64,000 bases of DNA from Adlercreutzia equolifaciens. GTDB lineage: Bacteria; Actinomycetota; Coriobacteriia; Coriobacteriales; Eggerthellaceae. Location of the stretch: the NCBI RefSeq assembly GCF_029076695.1, contig NZ_JARFIK010000002.1, forward strand, positions 992,001-1,056,000, in the 5' to 3' direction. Both the position numbers and the translations under genes were made by a program. The notes under the pieces are model-generated. The model made no database searches, was not told the DNA's origin, and was given only the letters and a program-made list of their open reading frames with translations. The first letter of the stretch is position 1; each line of letters begins with the position of its first letter. This document shows positions 53,751 to 61,500 of the stretch, piece by piece.

Positions 53751-53779
53751 GTTCCCCTATGCTAGCACAGCAGCATAAG

Positions 53780-54670
53780 CTAGGGAACCAGAACGTCATC
53801 GACTCGATGAAAGAACCCCTCGGCTACCAGATCGTCGACAATGGAGGAAAAGAGCGCCTCGTCCACCTCTTCCCGCCCTGCCTCGAGCTCCGCCTGACCC
53901 AAGTCAGTACGCACCCGTGCTGCCTCCACTCCTTCTGGGGCCGCCAGTACGCGGCGCACAATCCAGGCGCGCTTCTGCCGACGCGAACCCTCGAAGGTGG
54001 ACTGACGGCTATGGGAGGCACTGCGACGAGAAGGATTGGGCACCGTGGCCTTCAAGTGCGCACCGTAATCGAGCAGCCCGTAATACCAACGCCGTGGATC
54101 GGCTGCCGCCACCGGGTGATAAGCCGCTGCCCTTACCAGAGGCTCGAGCACGCGGTCGCTTACCTTGTCCTCATAGGGAAACAACTCGTGAAGAAACACC
54201 GTGCGCACGTTGGTTTCCAAATAGAGACCGGGCTTTTGGTAGGCGAAGGCCATCACGCCGGCAGCGGTGGCCGGCCCGATGCCGGGCAGCGCCACAAGCT
54301 CCTCGTACGTATTCGGCAGCTTGCCGCCACGCTCGGCGGCGCAGTGGTCTGCCGTGCGCTTGAGAGCAAGGGCGCGGCGATTGTAGCCGAGCCCCTGCCA
54401 GCGCTCGAGCACATCGGCCACTGCGGCGGAGGCCAGAGCGTCCACCGTGGGGAAATCCTCCAAGAACCGACGCCAGAAGCGCTCCACGCGCGCCACTTGG
54501 GTTTGCTGGAGCATGATTTCGGACACAAGCACCGCATAGGGGTCGTCGATGCCGCGCCAGGGCAAATCGCGATAGAGCGGCGCCGACACCGCCAGCATGG
54601 CTTCTACGAACTCATCGAGGCTGCGTTGGGTATCGGGCCACAATGCCTCCCCGGGTGTGCGCGGGCTCAC
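53780..54670 (-). CDS. MutY-like adenine DNA glycosylase lacking the iron-sulfur cluster
   Basis: 296-residue HhH-GPD protein. MutY features are PWRGIDDPYAVLVSEIMLQQ with catalytic Glu51, TQVARVERFWRRFL, and the helix-hairpin-helix LVALPGIGPATAAGVM (~126-140). The catalytic Asp of the usual LDGNV motif is Glu152 (LYLETNVRTVF). The four C-terminal cysteines that hold [4Fe-4S] in MutY and Nth are absent: after LLDYGAHLKATVPNPSRRSA there is no Cys at all. The NUDIX-like 8-oxoG-recognition domain is missing too; a short winged-helix-like tail replaces it. GTG 54670 overlaps the stop of the upstream AAA-like gene by four bases. It may be a distinct subfamily rather than orthologous MutY. Confidence 0.85.
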   Translation of the reverse strand: MSPRTPGEALWPDTQRSLDEFVEAMLAVSAPLYRDLPWRGIDDPYAVLVSEIMLQQTQVARVERFWRRFLEDFPTVDALASAAVADVLERWQGLGYNRRALALKRTADHCAAERGGKLPNTYEELVALPGIGPATAAGVMAFAYQKPGLYLETNVRTVFLHELFPYEDKVSDRVLEPLVRAAAYHPVAAADPRRWYYGLLDYGAHLKATVPNPSRRSASHSRQSTFEGSRRQKRAWIVRRVLAAPEGVEAARVRTDLGQAELEAGREEVDEALFSSIVDDLVAEGFFHRVDDVLVP

Positions 54671-56058
54671 GAAAGCAGATCTTCCAGATTGTCGAGACCG
54701 GCGGCGAAATCAGACACTACCACGCGCTCCAGCTCGGCGTACTCGGCGGACTCGAGCGGCTGGTAGGCCGCCAGCTTGTCGAAGAGGTTCTGGCGGGTAA
54801 CCGGCTGATAGCGGCGCGCCACCAGGCCCTGCTTGTACGCTTCCTCAACAGCCTCGCGCGCCGCCATGTAGATGTCGTAGCGAGGCATATTCGCCGTAAG
54901 GCGCACCAACTCGTCGCGGTTGAGCGAGCGCAACGACGGATGAGAACGGGCAATGTCCATCCAGACGTCCGTACGCTCGGCCACCGAGGGCAGCTCGATG
55001 TCGATGCAGGACACCGGGTTGAGCAGATCGAGGAAGAACGGATCCACGTCATCGATAGAGGTGGCCGAAGCCAGCACATAGACCTCGGGGTTTTCCACGG
55101 CCTGACGAATAAGGTTGACGGCCTCGCGAGCGCCTCGCGACATGGAGGCCATGATGAGCCCGTTGATGTCGTCGGCCATTTCCGCCAAGGGAGAGCCCCA
55201 CAAATCCAAATCTTCCAGCACCAGCACGCCGCCGCCCTCAAAGCCACGGCGCACGGCGTTCAGCTTGTCGGCGTCCTCGGCCTGGGCACTGACGCACAGC
55301 ACCGACATGCCCTGGAAGGTTTCCTCCATGCGCATGCGCACGGCCGGCAGCCCCAGCTCGCCCACCGTGGCCAACATGAAGCGACCGGCATCTTCGCGCG
55401 CCGGCGAGCAGAACAGCAGGCTGTCGATGACCGGCATGGCATCCAGGCCATGGCGAGCATTGAGCAGCGAGACGAAATCATCGAAGTCGGGGTTGCCGGC
55501 CATGCCGATACCCAACGCGCGCATGCGCTCGATAACGGTCTCGTAGCCGGAAACGGTATCGTAGGTGATGATGTCGATGGGGTGCACATCGGGCTGCCCA
55601 GCTTCGGCCGAAGGGGCCGGAGGTGTGGGCGGCATCAGAGCCAAGGGCGGTCCCATGGCCATCATGTCCTGGGTGAAAGCCGCCGACATTTCCTCGATGT
55701 CGTCACGAGACACCCCGAACTCCTCCAGACGGTCGAGGGCCAGCCCCTGCAGCTGCTCGGCACAGGCCGTTACCTCATCGTTGGACAGATAGGGCTCCAG
55801 GCGCTCGAAGATGTACTCGGCCAAGGCACGCTCTTTCGTGGAGCAGGCCACGCGCCATGCCTGCTTGAGACCCAGGATGGCATCTTCCGAAGGAGACTCG
55901 GCCCCTTCCACCGCTTCTTCAAAGGCGGCCAGGTACAAATGAAGGCCCAGGCGCGCGTCGCCCGCCTCGCAGGCGGCCGTGGCTCGATTCAGGTAATCCC
56001 GCGCCGCTGCGGCGCCGTCATCGCACGGGGGCACATTGGCATCCATATTCTCTAACAT
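54667..56058 (-). CDS. Degenerate AAA-type protein of unknown function
   Basis: 463 residues. The N-terminal ~130 residues are helical and TPR-like (AAAARDYLNRATAACEAGDA; ALAEYIFERLEPYLSNDEV), then a proline-rich linker (ALMPPTPPAPSAE). From ~160 the layout resembles an AAA domain: the position of Walker A reads LLFCSPAREDAGRF with no GKT, a Walker B-like strand is VLVLEDLDLW (278-287), a sensor-like strand is VYVLASATS, and the lid is VAERTDVWMDIARSHPSLRS. Nucleotide hydrolysis is therefore unlikely. Its stop overlaps the MutY-like start by four bases, implying joint function. GAGAGG precedes the ATG. Confidence 0.65.
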   Translation of the reverse strand: MLENMDANVPPCDDGAAAARDYLNRATAACEAGDARLGLHLYLAAFEEAVEGAESPSEDAILGLKQAWRVACSTKERALAEYIFERLEPYLSNDEVTACAEQLQGLALDRLEEFGVSRDDIEEMSAAFTQDMMAMGPPLALMPPTPPAPSAEAGQPDVHPIDIITYDTVSGYETVIERMRALGIGMAGNPDFDDFVSLLNARHGLDAMPVIDSLLFCSPAREDAGRFMLATVGELGLPAVRMRMEETFQGMSVLCVSAQAEDADKLNAVRRGFEGGGVLVLEDLDLWGSPLAEMADDINGLIMASMSRGAREAVNLIRQAVENPEVYVLASATSIDDVDPFFLDLLNPVSCIDIELPSVAERTDVWMDIARSHPSLRSLNRDELVRLTANMPRYDIYMAAREAVEEAYKQGLVARRYQPVTRQNLFDKLAAYQPLESAEYAELERVVVSDFAAGLDNLEDLLS

Positions 56059-56132
56059 AGCTGGTACCTCTCAAACGCTGCAAGCGGGCGCCATGGCCCG
56101 CGAATCGTGTATCCGCGCCATTATATCGAACA

Positions 56133-57050
56133 TTAGTCCGCTTGGATAGAGCCGTTCTCGCTTTTTCCGCGCTCTTCCGATGCTTCCCCGTCGCCCGCGT
56201 CGCAGCCCCAGTCCAGAATCTCGTAGCCCTCGGCGTTGGCCGTGCGCGTCAGGGGGCGATCGGGCGTTACCGCGCAGGCATGGCGCGCCTCGCCCAGCAT
56301 GGCGCGATCGGAGTGATGATCGCCGTAGGCGTAGGCCAGCTCCCATTGGCCCTCGCCGAACAACTCGTCGCAGAACGTGCTCAGCACCTCCACCTTTTGC
56401 GGACCCTCGATGGGAAGCCCTTCCACCTGGTTGGTGTAGGTGCCGTTGGGCGCCACCTTCATGCGCGTTGCCACGGCGTACTGGATGGGTCGCCGCACCA
56501 TGGCCGCCGCAATGATGGGCTCAAAGCTGGCCGAAACGATGACCACCGCATGGCCGGCCGCCTCATGGCGCTCCATAGCCTCTTGGGCCGCAGGACGAAA
56601 ACGCTCGTCGATATAAGCGTTATAGAACTCGGCCAAAAAACGATTGACCTCAGCCACCGGCCGTCCTGCGAAGGCGCGAAACACCAAGCCGCGCACCCAG
56701 CTCTCGTTCTGAGGAAGGCGCGCCTTGTAGCAGCCGGCCCACAGAAGAATACGCAGCACCACCGAAGGGGCCAGCATGCGCTTCTTCGCCAGATAGCGCA
56801 CCAAGAGCACCGGAGAGTTGCCGCGGATGCACGTGCCGTCGAAATCGAAAGCTGCCACCTGCACTTTGCCCTCCGCCGAACGCACCAGGTTTTCGCCCAT
56901 GAGACGGTCGGCGCCCAGGCCCTCGGGGGCTACACGGCATATGCCCTGAGGCAAATAGGCATCGGCGCCGCAGCACTCCTGGGCGTCGGGACCCTTTCCC
57001 TGGCCCTCGGGTATAAGCACGTAGGAATTTTGCGCTACGGGCATGATCAC
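56133..57050 (-). CDS. HAD-superfamily IB phosphatase (SerB-like)
   Basis: About 305 residues. The HAD motif I is AAFDFDGTCIRGNSPVLLVR, motif II VVIVSASFEPII, and motif IV AYAYGDHHSDRAMLGEA, as in phosphoserine-phosphatase-like subfamily IB enzymes with a C1 cap. The substrate could be a phosphoserine, phosphoglycerate or lipid head group. The start is uncertain: I favour GTG 57050 (seven bases after GGAAGGG). ATG 57044 and an ATG at 56900 close to the domain are alternatives, and the frame is open to 57137. The ~55 residues before the HAD domain (YVLIPEGQGKGPDAQECCG) have no known match. Confidence 0.8.
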   Translation of the reverse strand: MIMPVAQNSYVLIPEGQGKGPDAQECCGADAYLPQGICRVAPEGLGADRLMGENLVRSAEGKVQVAAFDFDGTCIRGNSPVLLVRYLAKKRMLAPSVVLRILLWAGCYKARLPQNESWVRGLVFRAFAGRPVAEVNRFLAEFYNAYIDERFRPAAQEAMERHEAAGHAVVIVSASFEPIIAAAMVRRPIQYAVATRMKVAPNGTYTNQVEGLPIEGPQKVEVLSTFCDELFGEGQWELAYAYGDHHSDRAMLGEARHACAVTPDRPLTRTANAEGYEILDWGCDAGDGEASEERGKSENGSIQAD

Positions 57051-57165
57051 GGACAGACCCTTCCGGTCGACGATAGTGTCAGATTCCATTGTACGCAGGC
57101 AACCGCGCCAGAGCGGGAGCGTCGATACAATCTCCAAATAGCGGTACCGCCACGTTGCCGCGACG

Positions 57166-57495
57166 TCAAACGGCGAAGAACGCCAGCAGTGCGTACACCG
57201 CCACGCCGGCGATGGCCGTCCACAGAAGCGACTTCGTCTTGACTGCCACCAGGGCCGAGGCCACGGCCGCCACGAGCGGAATACCCGCTGGCCAAATACC
57301 GTTGTCGAACATGCCGGGATTCAGCAGGTCGTTGGCTACCAGGGCCGCAAAGGCCGCCGGCGGAATGAAGCCCAGGGCGCGCTCCAAGTTCTCGGGCAGC
57401 GATTTGCCCTTGAGCAGAAACAGCGGAATGATGCGGCAGGCCCACATGGCCAGCACGCAACCCACGAGCACGATCCAGAACTCGTCCCAGCTCAT
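57166..57495 (-). CDS. azlD: AzlD-type branched-chain amino acid exporter subunit
   Basis: 109 residues with three to four helices (WIVLVGCVLAMWACRIIPLF; ALGFIPPAAFAALVANDLL; LVAAVASALVAVKTKSLLW). It forms the small partner of AzlC in exporting branched-chain amino acids or analogues. Its start overlaps the azlC stop by four bases (ATGA). Confidence 0.9.
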   Translation of the reverse strand: MSWDEFWIVLVGCVLAMWACRIIPLFLLKGKSLPENLERALGFIPPAAFAALVANDLLNPGMFDNGIWPAGIPLVAAVASALVAVKTKSLLWTAIAGVAVYALLAFFAV

Positions 57496-58304
57496 CGGCC
57501 CTCCCCCTCTCCCCGAGGATCGGCAGCCTTTGAGTCCGGCGCTCCAAGAGCATCCTGCTCCCCCTGGGGACGCGCATCCGGCGCGTCGCCTTCACCGCCC
57601 GCAACGGCCACCGCCGGCGCCTTCTTGCGCTGCAGCGCGGAGAACAGCATGGCGCAGGCCACGCCGGCCACCGCCCCCACCAAGATGGCCAGCCCCGAAA
57701 GGCCCAGGCTCTTGCAGACGAACACGCCCACCATGGCCACCACCATGGCCACAATGTTGGCCGACGTGAAGCGCTGCGTGACCAGCAGGCAGATGAAAAT
57801 AGCCGTCATGGCGAAGGCCGCGATGCTCACGGGGATATCTACCACCGAGCCCACGGCGCAGCCCACCACGTTCGACAAGGCCCAAGAGCTTTGGGAGAAG
57901 AGGTTCACCATAAGGGCACGGTCCACCGACCAGCGGCCCTCGGCAAAACGGGCCGTATTCACCCCATAGGACTCGTCGGTAACCGTCGCGGCGAACAACA
58001 GCGCCAACCAGCGGGGGCACTGGGCGCACTCCGGTGCAAAAGAGGCGGCATAGAGCATCTGGCGCGTGTTAACCAGCGAGACGCTGGCGGTGATGGAGGC
58101 CACCGACGACCCCGCCAGGAACATGTTGGGAATCATGAACTGGCCGGCGCCGGAGTACAGCAAGAGCGACAGCAGAAACACCTGAAGCGGATTGAGCCCG
58201 ATGGTGTTGCCCAGAATGCCGCAGGGAAGCCCAATGGCCACATAGCCCAGCATAATGGGCACCGCCGCGGAAAACGCCGAAAGTATGTGCTCACGAGAAA
58301 ACAT
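57492..58304 (-). CDS. azlC: AzlC-type branched-chain amino acid exporter subunit
   Basis: 270 residues. The AzlC features are AFSAAVPIMLGYVAIGLPCG, LLYSGAGQFMIPNMFLAG, SLVNTRQMLYAASFAPE, and FAATVTDESYGVNTARF. The last ~50 residues are a soluble tail (PDARPQGEQDALGAPDSKA) not typical of AzlC. I choose ATG 58304 because a perfect TATAAT (58312-58317) ends seven bases before it and there is no ribosome site, which fits a leaderless message. An upstream reading to 58364 would place the -10 box inside the gene. Confidence 0.9.
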   Translation of the reverse strand: MFSREHILSAFSAAVPIMLGYVAIGLPCGILGNTIGLNPLQVFLLSLLLYSGAGQFMIPNMFLAGSSVASITASVSLVNTRQMLYAASFAPECAQCPRWLALLFAATVTDESYGVNTARFAEGRWSVDRALMVNLFSQSSWALSNVVGCAVGSVVDIPVSIAAFAMTAIFICLLVTQRFTSANIVAMVVAMVGVFVCKSLGLSGLAILVGAVAGVACAMLFSALQRKKAPAVAVAGGEGDAPDARPQGEQDALGAPDSKAADPRGEGEGR

Positions 58305-58311
58305 GCGCCCC

Positions 58312-58341
58312 ATTATAGCCAATCCGCCCAGCCCCACCAAA
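58312..58341 (-). promoter_or_regulatory. Promoter of azlCD (leaderless)
   Basis: TTTGGT, 18-base spacer, perfect TATAAT. The predicted first transcribed base is at or next to the A of the azlC ATG. Confidence 0.6.
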
Positions 58342-58418
58342 GCTTTTCGGCGGCCGATTTGCACGGGTAGGAATATTTTCAGCCACCGAGTCGTTCGTGA
58401 CTTTAGAGGCCCTTACGA

Positions 58419-58452
58419 CACGGGGCCGACAGCTTTCGCCATCGGCCCCGTG
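58419..58452. terminator. Hairpin downstream of the giant surface protein gene
   Basis: CACGGGGCCGA / TCGGCCCCGTG, 11-bp stem with a 12-base loop. No long U-run on the minus strand; it may back up the terminator at 58496-58520. Confidence 0.5.
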
Positions 58453-58495
58453 CGCCTTACATGTACGGCGGAGGTGCAAGCACCCCGCCTCTCAC

Positions 58496-58520
58496 GGGAC
58501 CCGGCCGCGTGCCGGGTCCC
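58496..58520 (-). terminator. Terminator hairpin after the giant surface protein gene
   Basis: GGGACCCGGC / GCCGGGTCCC perfect 10-bp stem with a five-base loop, 12 bases past the stop; the following minus-strand bases are GTGAGAGG rather than a U-run. Confidence 0.55.
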
Positions 58521-58532
58521 GCAGGCTTCTTG

Positions 58533-61500
58533 CTACTCCTCCCCTTCCTCTTCTTCCCGGCGGCGGCGCGCCACGGCGGCCAGAGCCAGGGCGGCGGCCG
58601 CCAGGGCGGCCAGGCCGATGGCCCACACCATCAGCTCATCGCCGGTCTGCGGGAGCTTCACGTAGATGATGTTGGTGCCCCACGGCGTGGTAACCACAAG
58701 CGTCGACCAGTCGTCGCCGGCCATGCCCAGATCCACGGAGCGGCCAACCTCGGGCGTCCAGTTGTAGGACTCCAGCAGGTTGAAGCGCTGACCGTAGGCG
58801 TTGGGCTCGGTGCGCACCTTCTTGAAGTCGCCCAGCACGCTCATGGCCGGGGTGATGCCGATGCGGCCGGTGCCGAGCACCGAACCGGAGGCCTCGCCCC
58901 AGTCGGAGTCGTTGTTGTCGTCGTTGCCGGCGTTGATGGCCACCCACTCCATGCCGTTGGGCATGGTGGCGCGGACGCGGTAGACATAGGGCTGGTCGTC
59001 CTCGTCCACCATGGGCAGCTCGGTGAAGCGATAGGCACCGTTGACGTCGGTGGTCATGGTGGCCACCTCGCTCCAGCCGTTCTCGGACTTCACCGTGAGG
59101 CCCTTGACGGCGGCCAGGGCCACCGAGGCATAGGAAGCGCCGCTGAAGCCCACAGCCGTGGTGGCGATGGTCTTGCGCTCCAAGGTCACCTTCAGGCCGG
59201 GCACCGCCTTGGCCGTCTTGTCCTTCAGACCGTCGGCCTCGGGGTCGTTGAAGGCCACGCCAGCAATCTCGGCCAGAGCGTAGGGCACCAGGCCCGTGTC
59301 GTTCCAGTCGGAGCTCTCGCCCTCGGTGGTCATCCACACCGTGCCGTTGGGGCCGGCGGCGTAGGTGAAGCTGTTCTCGGCCGAGGCGCCGGCGGGAGCC
59401 GGGTTGGCCAGAACAATCATGCCGTCCTGCGGGTCGGCAGGCTCGATGAACTTCGTGTCCTCGTTCAGGTCGGAGTCCACCTCCGCGCTGCCGCGGCCCA
59501 GGTGGGTGACGCCGTAGCCCGCGGGCAGCTCCTCGACGGTCACCTGGTAGCCGTAGACCACCTTGCGGTAGCGGCCGTTCACCTGCTGCAGGCCGGCCTC
59601 GTCCAGACCGTCGAAGATCCAGTAGCCGCCCTCGTCAGAGTTGGTGGCCATGGCGAAGTCGCCATCGAGGTGCCAGCCGGTGCCCTGGGCATCGGTGCCG
59701 TACCAGTAGCGCTTCAGGGTTACGGGCACGTCGGCCAGGCGGCCGTCCTCGTCATCGTCCTGGATGCCGTTGTAGTTGTCGTCCTGCCAGACGATACCGG
59801 AGATGTGCAGCTTGTCCAGCGGATCGAAGCTGCTGCTGTCCTCGTCCTGCTCGGGCACCAGGCCGTAGCCGTGAGCCAGGGAGCTCCACCAGTTCAGGTC
59901 GGACCACTGGTTGTCGCCCACCAGCGAAGCCATGCGGGCCTGGTAGGCCTCCAGCAGACGCGGGCTGCCGGTGTTGTCGTAGAGCGGCAGGTTGGGCTCT
60001 TCGGGCTTGTGCTGGTTCATCTCGCGATCGGTCTGAACCTCGGTGCCGTCGGGCTGGGTCTCCAGGTACTGCTTCTTGCCACCCTCCTCGACGTGCTTGC
60101 CGAAGATGGCGTTGTGGCGCTCCTCGCTCATGTTCTCCAGGTCTTCGAGCGTGGCGGTGCCGATCCAGGCCAACATCTGGGCGATGTACTCGCTGGAGTA
60201 GTCCGAAGGATCAACCACGTCGTCGGTGCGCTCGCCGTCCGCAGCCTTGGCTGCCGGCGCGCCGACAGCAGCCGGTGCCTCGTCGGCCAGGGCCAGCTCG
60301 TCAAGGGCCATGGTAGCGATGCCGACGTTGGCATCGGCGTCGGCATCGGAGCCCGACTCGCCCTCGCCGCCGGTGTTGTCGTCACCCTCCTCAGTCTCGT
60401 CGCCGCCTTCGGCACCGCCCTCGGTCTTGCAGCAGTCCAGAGCGCCGTGGCCGCAGTCAGGCTCGGTGCAGACGCCGTTCTCGTCCTTCTCGTGCAGGCA
60501 CATGCCGCACTTGTCGCACAGGCCGTCCGCCGGATCCTCGTCGACGTGCTCGCAGGTCACGTCCTCGGGATCGCGGTTGACCAGCGAGTCGTAGGTGGCG
60601 TAGGCGCCCACGGTAGTGGAGGACTCGCTCTCATCGGCCAGCGTGGTCAGGATGATGAGATCGCCGGCCTTCTGACCTGCCTCCTCCAGCTCGGAGGGCA
60701 GGACGAAGTCGCCCTTGTGGCCCGCCGCGTCGGCGATGTTCGGACGCAGGGCACCGGTCTCCTCGTCGAAGTCGGAGTTCACCCAGTCGTTGTCCGCCGC
60801 GCCCACGTGCTGCTCGGTCGGCTCGTACTGCTCCTCGTCAGGAATGCTGACAATCTGGACACGGTAGCCGTAGAGCACCTTGAAGGCCGCTGAGTCGGAG
60901 CTCGTCTGATGGGTGCCCGTGCCCTGGGCCAGGAACTGCCAGTGGCCGTTCTCGTCGGTCACGTCGAAGGCGGCGCCGGGCACGTAGGGATAGTTGTGCT
61001 GGTCGAAGTACACCTCGCCGGGATCGCATACATCCAGGGCCTGATCCTGGGTAAGCGGCACGTAGGGATACTCGCGGCCCAGGCCGTCCTTGGACAGGTC
61101 GTACAGGCCCGCACCCGGGAGCGAATCCTGGGTGAAGGTCCAGTCGCGACGCCACACGCCCTTCTCCTCATCGGGCGTCTCCATGCCCAGCAGCTGCTTC
61201 AGATCGCGCAGCGCATTGCTGTAGGCGCTGAAGATCACGCGCTCGCCATGGAGGTTGTCGGTCGCACCCTCGTCGGTGGTCTCGCCATCGTCGGAGTCCT
61301 CGCCGTCGCCCGGCTCAGTCTCGGTGCCGTCCTCAATGCCCAGGCCCTCAACGTAGCTGGACAGGAACTCAAGGTGATTCTCATACAGCACGTTGAGTTT
61401 GGCCAGGTTCTTGCGGGCCAGATCGGCACGGGCCGTGCCCTCGTCCATGGCAGCCACCTCGGCATAGAGGTGGGTGATGTAGGCGATCATGGCCGCGGCC

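Noticed and set aside
58461-60893. Plus-strand open frame of 810 codons opposite the giant surface protein
   Set aside because: Mirror of the repetitive, GC-rich coding strand; no ribosome site or recognisable domain. The same applies to those at 28557-31004, 38000-40477 and 4914-6794.
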